Source of the DNA: Chlorops oryzae
Lineage: Eukaryota > Arthropoda > Insecta > Diptera > Chloropidae
Assembly: GCA_020466095.1 (NCBI GenBank)
Contig: CM035808.1
Location: forward strand, 74,579,188-74,643,187
Length of the DNA stretch: 64,000 nt
Direction: 5' to 3'
The notes below the pieces were generated by a model, which saw only the letters and a program-made list of their open reading frames with translations, did not search any database and was not told the DNA's origin. This document shows, in pieces, positions 1 through 10,141 of the stretch. Made by a program: the position numbers and the translations under genes. Position 1 is the stretch's first letter. Each line of letters starts with the position of its first letter.

Positions 1-475
1 TATAATAATTGTCAATACGTTTCTGTTCTTCACGAAACCTAAGCTCAAACTGAAGGTCAATACTCTGGCTTTTACCATTTGCATCATCAATACGATTTAC
101 CTGTTGCCTACCAGCAGCGGCCATCGGTTCTTCATGCCTTTCCGTTTGATGCTGGACACCTTTCGAGTTGTTTATCGAACCGTGATTATCCTTTTGTTTT
201 TGTTGGTTAGGTTGAAGCGTGTCTGTCAAGCTTGTACTCGAAGCAGGATTTTCGTCCCCTTTCCGTTGGTTGGCTTGTTGCGTAGCCCTTGGCGTTGTGC
301 AATCAGCGCAGTCCCAGTCCCTGTTGGCCACTTCATCAGTAACTCCAACACACTCATAATGGAACCACCTGTTGCAGTGATCGCACTGGACCATGTCGTA
401 CTCTCTCGTTCTCCCGCATTTTCCACAATAAATATTCTCTCCTGTAGAGGTCGAAGAATCTTCTGTAGATTCCAT
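1..475 (-). CDS. BEL/Pao-type Gag N-terminus with PHD finger (partial, runs off left edge)
   Basis: Reading the minus strand from the ATG at 475 gives an open frame of about 158 codons to the window edge. Residues 17-59 form a PHD-type zinc finger with Cys4-His-Cys3 spacing: C17/C20, C31/C34, H39/C42, C56/C59, with the usual aromatic residue before the His (WFHYEC). A Gln/Asn/Ser-rich low-complexity linker follows, then a charged, probably coiled-coil stretch with FELRFREEQ near the edge. A PHD finger followed by a charged helix is seen in Gag proteins of some insect BEL/Pao retrotransposons, and an LTR-like segment lies upstream (768-967), so I infer a retroelement Gag rather than a host chromatin reader. 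The DUF1759 core and pol would lie beyond the left edge. A host PHD gene cannot be excluded. Confidence 0.6.
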   Translation of the reverse strand, partial: MESTEDSSTSTGENIYCGKCGRTREYDMVQCDHCNRWFHYECVGVTDEVANRDWDCADCTTPRATQQANQRKGDENPASSTSLTDTLQPNQQKQKDNHGSINNSKGVQHQTERHEEPMAAAGRQQVNRIDDANGKSQSIDLQFELRFREEQKRIDNYY

Positions 476-767
476 GGCTTTATTTACCTTTAGAAACACT
501 CGGAGCCGACACAATACTTAGTCGGTAAATACTTGTTTCAGTAGAAGTAAATTCGTAGCTGACTCGACCTTATCAGCGCTTAACTCGCAGCCAGGTTTTA
601 GTGCGTTGATGATCGCAGATATGGTTGTTGTTGTACGCTAACAGCTGGCACTTCTCTTAGCCAGCCAATTCTTCAATCCAAGCCTGCGCAATAATCGATG
701 TTGTATGGAGCAGTCAAACCTCAGTTTCACGCGAATCCGTCTTTAAAGTTACCAATTTTAAAGGAAT
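476..767 (-). other. leader between LTR-like segment and the PHD-finger ORF
   Basis: No ORF is visible here. In minus orientation the segment begins just after an LTR-like end (AACA at 768) with TTGGTAACTTTAAAG, which sits where BEL/Pao elements carry the primer-binding region. The tRNA primer is not assigned. Confidence 0.35.
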
Positions 768-967
768 GTTGGGGACAATCAAACTCCAATAGTGAAATTT
801 ATTTCCAAGTTATTTAGTTGCACGCTTTTATTTCTCTTTTCTGTTCAATTCTTTCTAAGATATAATAAAGCGTGAGCGTATAGCGCTTAGTACTTTCAAA
901 CTATAAAATATGTAAAATTAAATGTAAATTCAGTCTTCTATCCATTAATGACTCTTACTTGGCTATG
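768..967 (-). repeat. LTR-like segment of the BEL/Pao element (far end uncertain)
   Basis: The plus strand opens with TGTTGGGGACAATC, so in minus orientation the segment ends in CCCCAACA, a typical LTR terminus. AATAAA-type signals lie close to that end on the minus strand. The opposite terminus could not be fixed; gypsy-derived sequence begins by about 1190. A 15-bp inverted copy of the primer-region motif lies at 968-982. Confidence 0.35.
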
Positions 968-1189
968 ATTGGTAACTTTAAAATCTGAGATTTCTTATCT
1001 ATTTGGTGCTAATTTTGCCGCACTCCAAAATCTTCCTTCCTTCTTCGTTCAGCTCTCAGTAAAAAAGGAAGTTGAGTTTTTTGCTCTGGACCTTTTCTTC
1101 TTCGTTTTCCGCTTTCCCGCGTTCAAGCAATTTGCAGAATTTAGTCTTGCTACACTGCAAATACTCGTATCGTCAGCTGTTTATGATGT

Positions 1190-1979
1190 TAGTAATCGGT
1201 GCGGCACGGGTTGCCAACAGTATCAGTTTGAGGTACAGTATAGAAAAGGTAGGCTTAATGTCGTGGCTGACGCACTTTCGCGCCAACCACTTGTATTTCT
1301 AGGAATTACGACCACAGAGGAATCAGGGGACTACCCCTGGACACAGCGACAAAGGGAAAAGGTCAGGAAACATCCAGAAAGATTCCCGGAGTATACCAGT
1401 GTAGAAGGAAATCTATATTGGCGTTTACCAACGGCCGGACGCGACGATTCGACACCATAGTGGAAATTCTGCGTTTCGAAACCCCAAAGGGCGCGCGTAC
1501 TAAGAGAGAACCATGATGACGCGACGGCTGGCCATTTGGGTACACGAAAAACCATTGCGAGGATCTGCAGGAACTATTACTGGCCCGGCATGTACCGGGA
1601 TATTCGACGTCATATTCGAAGTTGTCAAAGTTGTCAAAGGTATAAAAGAAGTCAACAGGCTCCGGCAGGAAAAATGTATACCGTGCAACCAGAAGGCCCC
1701 TGGGATATCGTGAGTGCGGACTTCATTGGCCCCTAACCCCGCTCACGCAAAGGTCACAGTATGCTGCTGGTTTTCAGCGACAAGTTTACAAAATGGACGG
1801 AACTGGTGCCACTGAGAAGAGCCACCTCCGATGCGCTCATCCAAGCAATACGAGATCGGATTCTATCGCGGTTTGGAACTCCCCGGGTTCTCATCAGCGG
1901 TAATGGGAAGCAATTCGTGAGTAAGGTTTTTAAGGATGTTTTACAGGCATGGGGTATTGAACACCGACTGACGGCGCCG
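1190..1979 (+). pseudogene. Ty3/gypsy pol fragment: RNase H end, integrase zinc finger and first part of catalytic core
   Basis: The translation reads, in order, the end of RNase H (VADALSR at about 1260-1283), a linker, the integrase HHCC zinc finger (ending CQSCQRYK, about 1627-1650) and the integrase core up to LTAP at about 1968-1979. The frame changes once between about 1440 and 1530, and there is an in-frame TAA at about 1735. The first catalytic Asp survives (SADFIGP). The second catalytic Asp, expected in the usual DNG, is Gly (LISGNGKQF), so this integrase would be inactive. The 5' part of pol is missing. The reading is broken at 1979 by a DNA transposon and resumes in register at 3411. 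Confidence 0.8.
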
Positions 1980-2008
1980 CACAGTGCTTCGACCCATAGA
2001 CAAAAATC
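1980..2008 (+). repeat. left terminus, 12-RSS-like
   Basis: CACAGTG (1980-1986), a 13-bp spacer, then ACAAAAATC (2000-2008). The heptamer equals the vertebrate RSS consensus; the nonamer-like block matches ACAAAAACC at 8 of 9 positions. Confidence 0.75.
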
Positions 2009-3371
2009 AAAAAAAAAAAAATTATTTTAATATATTGATGAAATATATATTTTCGGAAAGATAATAAAACAACTAATATAATTATAGAAAAATATTTATG
2101 GTTTGATTCTTTAGATCACCACTAGAGGGCGCTGAAGTTAGACGATTTTAAGCAAAACTGCTTTAACAAAAAAATCGCTCAAGTCGATTCACTAAAAATA
2201 ATCTCAAAAATTTATTTTTTCGTGAAATTACTTCAAACTTAACTTTTGACTTCTTCAATATAAAAGTAATAAATAAAAAATAAATTTTAAGGCAAAGGGG
2301 CTTAATGTCATTTTGGTTTTTTGCTTTGAAAAACACAAATTTTTGGTTGGTTATTCAAAAATTACAAAACTTTAATGGAGTAAAAAAAAAAAAAGACGGA
2401 AAAACGGGTATTTTTTTATTCCTATTTTTAATACCTTATATATTCTTCTAATAAGATATGAAAAAATCAGACTTCTATCGAACCAACAATTGAGAAAAAA
2501 ATCATTTTTCCCATAAGCCTTTTTCTTGATTTATGAAACACTTGTTTCAAGCTGTTTCGCAAGAAATTGCCACAAATACATTTTTTCCTTAATAGACTTT
2601 AGGTTTGTTGTTTTAACTTTTCAAATATATAAGAAGTACATTAAAAATATGCTTTTAGGCAAAGGAGCTTAATATCATTTTGCTTTTCTGCTTGAAAAAG
2701 GCACAACTTTTTTTTTCATAGTAAAAAATATCGAAACTTTAATGGAGTAAAAAAAAAAAATACGGAAAAACGGGTATTTTTTTATTCCTATTTTTAATAC
2801 CTTATATATTCCTCTAATTAGTTATGAAAAAATCAGACTTTTATCGAACCAACAAATAAAGAAAAAGTTAGATTATAAAAATGTTTATTTTCATGATTTA
2901 TACCAAAGTTTTCTTTGTAAATAAACATTATTAAATGCAGCCAAAAAGTATGCTTTTCAATATATATGAAATGTGCATGCATTTATAAGTCTTTACCTTC
3001 GTTGTTTTTCGTTGAAATTTTAGAAAAATGTGGCTGATTATTGAGTCTTAAGTCCTTGCTTTATCTCTCTTGTTTTTTTAACAGAACTGTCTGCGAAAAG
3101 ACTTAAGACGCGAACGTGAAAACAGTAATAAAAATCTTAGGAAATTAATGGAGGAAATATTATTTTTTGATAAGATCGCATATGTATATACTCTTCCCCC
3201 AATTTTAAAGAAATTTTTGGCAAAATATTCATTTTTATAGCCAAAAATAACTTTGGGTGGTATGGGCGGTGGGTGGTGGGTGGGGTCAATTTTGATGAAA
3301 CTTAGAAATTTTCTTAATTAAGCCATATTAGGGACTTGTGCCAAATTTCATTGCCCTACGACACTTCTTTC

Positions 3372-3410
3372 TATTTTTGTCCATCGAATGTATGGGATCG
3401 AAGCACTGTG
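3372..3410 (-). repeat. right terminus, 23-RSS-like
   Basis: On the minus strand: CACAGTG (3410-3404), a 23-bp spacer, then ACAAAAATA (3380-3372). Relative to the left terminus it contains 10 extra bp inside the spacer, about one helical turn. Confidence 0.75.
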
Positions 3411-3990
3411 CGCCGTACAACCCACAAGAAAATCCCACCGAAAGAACCAATCGCGTCGTAAGGACAATGATTTTCCAGCTTGCGGACAACGATCAACAAC
3501 AATGGGACGCCTACTAACCCGGGATAATGCTCGCCCTAAACAGCAGCGGGTCGCGCTCAACCGGCTACAGCCCCGCCTTTTTATGCCAAGCTCGGGAATT
3601 GAGATTGCCAAGAACTCTTTTCGACGAGAAAGGGGTGCTTATCAACGACACCGCCATGACTCCAGACGAACGTACTAACCGGCTTGCTGAGGTATTCGCC
3701 GAAGTCAAAGACAACCTCATAGCAGCTCAGCAAGTGCAATCGAAACACTATGATCTACGAAGGCGGGCCTGGAAACTCTGCATAGGCGACCTAGTTTTTG
3801 CCAAGGCACACCAGATCTCGAACGCCGCAGAGCGGTTTAATGCAAAACTTGGTTCTCGTTACACATCATACATCTCGCCAGTCATTGTCAAACTACAACT
3901 GGAAGGCTCCACGAAGACGTGAAGAGCCCACCTTAGTGACCTCAAGGAATACCATCGGGCATCTGATGACCCTGATGAAGGCTGATCGTC
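3411..3990 (+). pseudogene. Ty3/gypsy integrase, C-terminal part (continuation of 1190-1979)
   Basis: Resumes after the Transib-like insertion with PQENPTERTNR, which contains the catalytic Glu of the integrase DDE triad. A stop (TAA) follows the motif QQWDAY at about 3515, and the frame continues with YSPAFL and RELRLPRTLFDE, typical of gypsy-group integrase C-termini. A helical region then leads to a LSDLKEYH motif at about 3935-3955. A TGA at about 3920 interrupts the frame just before LSDLKEYH, consistent with a CGA-to-TGA change. Together with 1190-1979 this is one decayed pol fragment. Confidence 0.78.
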
Positions 3991-4053
3991 ATGTGAATGC
4001 TGGATTTCCCGACTGGGAATCCGTCAACTAAAATTTTTCTGTATTCGTAGATT

Positions 4054-4470
4054 ATGTTTCGTCCTCCTCATCGTTCCATTGTTTTCCAAGTGATTGATCA
4101 AGTTTTCCTTTCCAGACGTATACAAAAATTTTTGCCGATGGCGCGCCGACTCTCAGCGGACCCCTACGAGGAGAGACTCCGGCGGACAGCCGAGAGGTTT
4201 CGTGAGTCGTGCGAGGAAGCGCACCGAAATCAACCCCGGATCCTGAGTCTGACTACGGCCGACGGTGGTTGGCCTAACTCACGTGACCCTCGAAGCAAAG
4301 GCTACCGGCGGAAAGCATCCGAAAAGTCAAACCCAGCTAAGCCTCGCCAACCAGTGCGTCGAACCAAGCCCCGTCTGGATCCCGACGTGATCTTTATCTC
4401 GGATGATCATTTTCCGAAAACCATTCACTGTACTCTGAGGTGTTTTGGTTTCAGAAATGCATTTTTTTAA
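4054..4470 (+). pseudogene. basic ORF downstream of the gypsy pol fragment
   Basis: A 138-residue open frame rich in Arg, Lys, Pro and Ser begins 64 bp after the integrase remnant. It contains LRRTAERFRESCEEAHRNQP and, near residue 108, a short acidic patch before SDDHFPKT. It has no signal peptide, transmembrane segment or zinc finger, so it is not an evident envelope protein. Its position and base composition match the upstream gypsy fragment rather than the AT-rich surroundings, so I treat it as the post-pol ORF or 3' tail of that element. The last residues (after about 4410) look like unrelated sequence. Function unknown. Confidence 0.45.
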
Positions 4471-4545
4471 TAGCTGTTGTTTTATTTGTGTAGAATGCGG
4501 AGATTTATCAAAGAAGTTTTTAAAAATCTCGAAGTGCTTTCTTAT

Positions 4546-5854
4546 TCATTTAAAGAAGAAGTCAGAATGAGCCTTCAGTTTCAATGAATGACACATAGAA
4601 GCATAGTTCTTATTTTGTAAAAATAACTCAGAGGAGTCGATATACTCTTCATCTTGTCTTAAGAGCTGTGAGCATTTTGTACAACCATGTTTTTGCATGA
4701 ATTTAAAAAAAATATAGCCAGCAAAATATCGCAACGCATTATCGTTAAACACGTTTTCCGCAATATTTGACACCGTTTCATCTTAGGCTAAATATTTGAG
4801 TTCTTTAGAGCTTGCTGACGTAAAATCTTCGGATATCTCATTTTCCAACGTTGAAATAGATTGTGAGCTTTCTTTGTTGTCATTTTCACATTCGATTGCA
4901 TTTAAATTCATAATTTCGTCATCAAGCTCACAATTCCCTGATATTATTTGAGAACTGATAATTCTCATTGAAATCATTTTCGCGACAATATTGTTGAATT
5001 CAAACAGAGTTGGATTATTATTTGTCGCACCACCAGACCTTATTAGGTAAAATAAGTTTTCTAAGGGATCTTGATTAAATTTAGGTGTTGCCAAGAAAAA
5101 TGTTTCGGAATTTTCATCCCACATTTTTTCACATAGATGAAATGCACAAGATAATTCCATCAATACAATAAACCTTTTTGGGGTACTTGCAGTTCCGAAA
5201 ATAATCTATCATCTCCCTTAGAAAAGAATATTTTTTGTCAGAGCACTACGATAAGGGTTTTTGTCATATGAGACATGACTGTTTAAACAATCAAAGAGCC
5301 TGTTTACCTTCTCCACAAACTTAGCTGTAGCAGTTGCAGTATCGCGGCCATCGTTTATTGGTAATCATATTTCGAATTGCTGCACAAACAGTATGGTTAA
5401 ATATTTGAGTTGCATATTTGACTTTCATTTTTTCGAAAGTATTTGGGAAGATATGCCTCGAACTAAATGTAGGACAAAGACGAGTAGAATTTTTCGAATC
5501 GGTTGCAACAAGCCGGGATATCACCGTCCTTGAAACTTTTCCGTCTGGTGTTACTAAATCATCGTTCATTAAAATATTTCGTACGGACTTAATCAAATGG
5601 AGGACATCAAACATTCCGAAAACTTGTTTCCCATTTACCACAAACGAAAGTGATTCTGGTTGAATACCGAAATACGAAAACGTCGCTCTATTATTTGACC
5701 CTTGGTCACAACATATTGACCTTACATTTATTCCGACATCCTCCGCGGCACCTATGTTGTTGCTAACAATAGGCGTTAACTGTTTGGATGTAAAACCCGT
5801 TGAACGCGCTCGATCTATTCTTTCTCTCTTTTTGCTTTGAACTCTAAAACTCAT
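4546..5854 (-). pseudogene. P-element superfamily transposase relic (THAP9-like catalytic and C-terminal parts)
   Basis: Read 5' to 3' on the minus strand. The first block (5854-5321) contains DQGSNNRATF and DVLHLIKSVRN, matching the conserved Asp-Gln-Gly-x-Asn-Asn and DxxHLLKSVRN segments of P-element transposases. The second block (5163-4546) contains DPLENLFYLIRSGGATNNNP, the diagnostic motif of the P/THAP9 C-terminal region, followed by RYFAGYIFFKF. The blocks are separated by at least one frameshift near 5165-5355; within the second block there is an in-frame TAA at about 4778. The N-terminal THAP DNA-binding domain is not seen upstream, and no terminal inverted repeats were recognised. 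The copy is dead; it shows that P-type transposons have colonised this genome. Confidence 0.85.
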
Positions 5855-5923
5855 CTATTTCTGTACTTAAATTTCCTTACATTTACATTTGTACTCTTAA
5901 TCTCATCTTCTTTCGAATGGAAC

Positions 5924-6125
5924 TGTTACATTACTCTTTGCATTGTTAAATTACTGTTTTTAATTGTATAACTTTAAAAACATAAACTCTTCCATTTACT
6001 GAACGAAAGAAATTGTATAAAAGAGAAAGCTTCCTAACATAAGGGGAGAATAAACTCAGTCGCCAACTTTAGGCCGAACTCGCTCCGTGCTTGATTTAAC
6101 CGCGCTTTAAATAGTTGACTTTACA
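5924..6125 (+). repeat. solo LTR, probably BEL/Pao
   Basis: A 202-bp segment with inverted TGT...ACA termini (TGTTACA to TTTACA), a TATA-like TGTATAAAAG at about 6012 and AATAAA at about 6047. TGGTCCTTCGAG follows directly at 6126, resembling the start of BEL/Pao leaders. No coding remains downstream. Confidence 0.5.
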
Positions 6126-6610
6126 TGGTCCTTCGAGACTAAAGTCGAACTTTCACAAAAAAAAAACTGCTTTTTTGGGAAAAAAATACCCAAAAATTTT
6201 TTTTCATGAAAAAAAAAATTAAAACTTTTTGAGAAAAAAATCTGGTTTTAGGAGAAACCGTACCCTTTTCGAAAAAAAAAATAAAAAATAAATTTTATAC
6301 ACAAAAAAAGGCAAAAATAGTTGAAATAAGAAAAACTTTAAAAGAATCCCAAACTCTTTTTTTGTACGAAAAAAAAACTAAATAAATAAACAATAAGAGG
6401 AACCCCTGCAGGAAAAAAATGGTTGCTGGAAGTAGCCTGTGTCGTGTTGTTGCCGTCGTTGCTGTTGCTGTTGGTAACACCCGAAGCAGGAAACCCCAAG
6501 AATCCAAAAAGTGGTAGTATACACGTAATGGCCAGGTACTATATCCCAAATTTACACTAATAAAAGTCTTAAAACAGCTAAGTAAAACAAATGTATGGAA
6601 AAAATAAGTG
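6126..6610. other. A-rich stretch with LTR leader remnant; no gene seen
   Basis: After about 30 bp of retroelement leader the sequence is mostly A-runs and T-runs. An 84-codon open frame on the minus strand (6295-6549) is low complexity and not credible as a gene. Confidence 0.5.
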
Positions 6611-6635
6611 CACTCGTATTCACGATCCTTGTGAT

Positions 6636-7393
6636 TTAAAATCTTGGTATCTATTGAAAACTTACTCGTGCAAAAATTTTTGGCGATTGGGTAATGTTTA
6701 GAGGGCGCTCATGGCCCCCGAAGTTGAGATAAATGTTGTTTTCATAACTTAAAATTGCCATAACTTGAGAAGTGTTGCTGCTAGCTATAAACAATGTTCC
6801 GTGGCCCTTCGTATTTTTTAAAACTGCATTTTTCGTTCTCATGTCTCAAAGCTCTATCTCAACACATAAAAAAATTCTCCCAATACAACCCGGTTTTTAA
6901 ACGAAAGTCGGTTTTTGCATTTTGCGGGTTAATCTGACCTCTGAAAGAAATAATATCTATGACCAGCCCCCCTTATTTTTGTTTCAGCTAAATTTTTCTC
7001 TTTGGCTTTGAAGCTCTATCTCAACAATTTAAGGGACTTACCATAGAAAAATATAGAAAATTGCGATTTTTTCCCTCCATGGGTGCAATTAGAACCCGAG
7101 AAAGTTAACAATGAGTGGAAACCTCTTTTTGATGAATAAAGTATTATTTCTCATCATTCAATATGCTGATCTATCCTTCATGTTCAAACTAGCCGTCATA
7201 CAAAATTTCCCATGTTAAAGGTAGCTGGAATTCGATGAAGGCAACATTGCTACTATGCTACTAATTAAAAAAAAAAAAGTTTTAAAAACGGGAGCATTTG
7301 TAGAAGCACAAATATACAATAAGCAACCCAAAACGAGCTTGAAAAATAGAAAAAAAGTTGGCATTGTGATAATTTCAAAAGAGTGTTTTAGAA
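6636..7393 (+). repeat. left arm of long inverted repeat
   Basis: Inverted partner of 10142-10852. Shared landmarks are GAGGGCGCTCATGGCCCCCG near 6701-6720, its complement near 10765-10784, and GGGAGCATTTGTAG near 7290 with its complement near 10235. Confidence 0.75.
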
Positions 7394-7559
7394 GTATGTA
7401 CTCATCTTGCATATAAAAAGGAATGTATAAGCGTCTGTCTATATGTCCTTTATAGACTCCAGGACCGATTTTTACCCTATAAACTTCAACTAACAACCAT
7501 GTTCTCAATTTCTTTTCTTTTATTAAAAATATATTTGGGTACATCAATCATATGGTATG

Positions 7560-7905
7560 TCTGTTTAATTATACCCTACACACTCTGTGTCAAGGGTATA
7601 CTGCATTTGTTCATCCGAGTGTAACGTCCAGAACCACTCAAGATGGATCATAAAAAATTTATATAGATATGATCAGCATCACAAGGATAATTGATTTAAA
7701 CATGTCCGTCTGTCTGTATACAGTTATCTTATCGAAGGAGTTGAGCGATTTTGACGAAATTTGGTGTGTATGTGCAGGGAGACATGAGTAATATTAAGTT
7801 CGAGAATGCAACATTTTTTTGGGTACCTCCAGTACTAGGGTTTGTTCTAAAAATCGTAAAAATAGCTCTAATATCTACATTTTAAGAGATTTTTCGCCTG
7901 ACTAT
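7560..7905 (+). repeat. DINE-1/INE-1-like fragment
   Basis: Contains a TATACCC...GGGTATA inverted pair, then GATCAGCATCACAAGGAT, ACATGTCCGTCTGTCTGTA and AAATTTGGTGTGTATG, in the same order as the better preserved DINE-like elements at 36765-59741 but diverged from them. No satellite array follows. Confidence 0.55.
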
Positions 7906-7912
7906 AACAACC

Positions 7913-8209
7913 TCACTTCTTTTTGTATTTTTCGGCAGTAAGTCTATCCAGTTTTGTAATAACTTGATCCTCCTTCAGTTTTAAACTAGAAGATATTTCT
8001 GCAACAAAGAAGTTGTTGTTACTAACTTGGTTTAATTTATATAATCGCGTAAATACCTTTATATTTCGTGCATCGTGTCCTTTCTGTCGTGTCCGTCTGT
8101 TGTTGTCTGTGCGGACATCTGTGGCCGTCACAACCTTTACAGCAACGAATACGAATATATAATTAATTAAAAGTATCACTTTGGTTCGATAGAGCAGTTT
8201 TAGTTGCAC
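7913..8209 (-). other. open frame of unknown origin downstream of the transposase relic
   Basis: A 98-codon frame. The first part is hydrophobic (residues about 10-30) and the rest is Lys/Arg-rich, ending KYKKK. It lies between the transposase relic and the DINE-like scrap and may be noncoding element sequence. No family recognised. Confidence 0.15.
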
Positions 8210-8248
8210 TTGTAAAATTAGAATTATAATCCTTTATGACCGGCAGCT

Positions 8249-10039
8249 TTACTCATCTTTACTCAAAACTTTGTTATATTCCTCAAACAATTTCACAGCT
8301 CGCTCCGATGTATACATATCTTGTATTAAACAAAAATCCTGATTAGCTGCGGCTGGAACAATGGGACACTTAAACCAAGCTTTTACATAAAAGCATACTA
8401 TAAAACAACAAATATCTGCCAGATTTTCTTCCTCTTGTTGCGTCAACATGAATTGAGATCTAAACAAATATATTTTTAGACTGTAGATTGCTTTGGACAT
8501 CCAACGTGCGTGATGCATTGAGCCTGGTGTTCGAAATCTCGCTGCCGACTCGTTTATGCCCAAAGTAATAGTAGTCGATTCCACAACTCGTGGCAGTCAT
8601 ATCTTGATATTTTTTTCTTCAACTGTTTATTGCAAAAGTCGTTGAGTTCGTCTTTGAATTTGACAAGTACTCTTTCCATTTTTTGATTTTCAAGCAACGT
8701 CTTGTATTCCGTTATTTTTATATTTTTCCAATTTTGCTCAAATGTTTTAAAAAGGGGAACATCTTTTCCAGTAGTGCCACGAAATTTACATTCAAATATA
8801 CCTCGTAAGATGACCTCATATATATGATGACGGCATGGCAAATACAAAAGTGATTTATCCATTTTTTTTCTAATAATGTAATTGCTCCAGAAAATTTTCC
8901 AGTGTTCGAAGCAGTGGTGTCGAAGCAGCACGCAGTAATGTTTTCGGACAAATTCCAATTTAAAATTAATTCATAAATTGCATCAGCCATTTCTACGCCT
9001 TTTGAGAAAGCTAATTTCGGAACCCCCAGTAATTGCTCTTTATTTTCATAGCTAACCACAACAGGTAACCGATCCACCTTTTTTTTCCTGTGATCTCCGG
9101 AAGAAGTTTGCCATCCCAGTGTAAAATTGCGTACTTGAGCTAATAAAAACATTTGCTAGTAAATCGTAAATGATTGTCGCATTTAAAATACCTTAAAATT
9201 TGATTTTATTTCGGGCGCTTTTCTTTTCCTTATTATTGTTCTTGCATTTTCTTTTGTTGTGCGGTTTAAAACTACATCTTTCATATCAATTCCCAAAGTT
9301 TGAAGCAATGCCGATGTAATGTGCATTATGGCACGATCGCTGACTTTGAATTTATCAAAAGCCGCAAGCACCCGTTGTGACATAACACTCCTTTTATTGC
9401 GCCTGGTTGTGTTTTTTTCTTTTACATAAAGTTGGCTTCTGTTTTTGAAAATCAGAATCTTCTTCCGAGTGTTCTCCGGCACTGCTAAGACTAAATGACA
9501 CATCTATGAAAAAATCACTAGTTGTAGAGAATCAAACTCTCATATGTAAATGAATTCTTCAGAATACTTGCCTTGCGGATTGATGATCTCCATTTCAATA
9601 GTTTCTTCTTCTGATTTTTTTTAGTATTCGCTCTACTCCCACTATATATTCTAAGCGCGTTGTTTTTTGAAATATTAGAAATTGCTTGGTTTGTTCATCT
9701 TTTATAAGATTGAATGCGTCAACATGAGCTATATCGAAAAGCAAATCTAATTTTTCACAAAAGTTTTCTTCTTTTGTCAAATGAGTCTATTTCTTTCAGT
9801 AAATTCCACTCGTTATGTACACGTAAAAGTTTTTCGGTACAGTTATGCTTTCTTTTAGAAGGTATTCCGAATTTACTCCAAAATAATGTCGCTTCACGCA
9901 CTGCTAGCGTTGCACTTACCCTCAACGTCATTTGCGCTTGGTTATTATTAAAACAAAAACAGATAAAACTTGCCTCATTGAGGGTAATTTCGCTCCAAAA
10001 ATCTGAGTTTCTTCTTTTCCAAATAGAAAGATTTTTCAT
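8249..10039 (-). pseudogene. transposase relic of the long-TIR element (DTTASNTG / CRHH family), probably multi-exon
   Basis: Several minus-strand open blocks lie in order between the long inverted repeats: 10039-9755, 9780-9595, 9503-9183, 9152-8718, 8958-8554 and 8584-8249. Conserved-looking motifs are LLGVPKL, CFDTTASNTG, PCRHHIYE, then FRTPGSMHHARWM and CFYVKAWF. I recognise this set from uncharacterised transposase-like proteins of insects and cnidarians; the Asp of DTTASNTG and the Cys/His of CRHH suggest an RNase-H-fold enzyme distantly like hAT. Two junctions look like short introns: donor AAG|GTATTT near 9192 with acceptor TTATTAG near 9133, and an acceptor TTCATAG near 9504. Junctions near 8880-8900 (A-run) and 8580 look like true frameshifts. 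Superfamily unassigned. Confidence 0.65.
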
Positions 10040-10141
10040 TGTGACCTCCTGTGCATTGTTTTTGTTAAATGCTATTAAGTTGCGACAAAAACGCGACTTT
10101 TAAAATATTTAATAATAACAAAAACAAAATGTAATAAAATA

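Larger units (their letters stand above)
1980..3410. mobile_element. Transib-like non-autonomous DNA transposon with RSS-like ends
   Basis: A 1431-bp insertion inside a gypsy integrase ORF. It is flanked by a 5-bp duplication CGCCG (1975-1979 and 3411-3415); removing the element plus one copy restores the reading register. Both termini begin with CACAGTG facing inward, followed by CTTCGA and CCCATA. A GC-rich 5-bp duplication with CAC-type termini is the hallmark of the Transib superfamily, the relatives of RAG1. The interior is AT-rich and has no transposase ORF. It carries two copies of a segment of about 200 bp repeated at about 367-bp spacing (about 2291-2497 and 2658-2855). Chapaev and other CAC-ended families usually make shorter duplications. 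Confidence 0.78.

Noticed and set aside
104..493. 129-codon plus-strand frame
   Set aside because: It is the antisense shadow of the PHD-finger Gag frame, which has clear zinc ligands.
6651..6842. 63-codon frame shared with 10643-10834
   Set aside because: It is part of the long inverted repeat arms, conserved as DNA; no domain.
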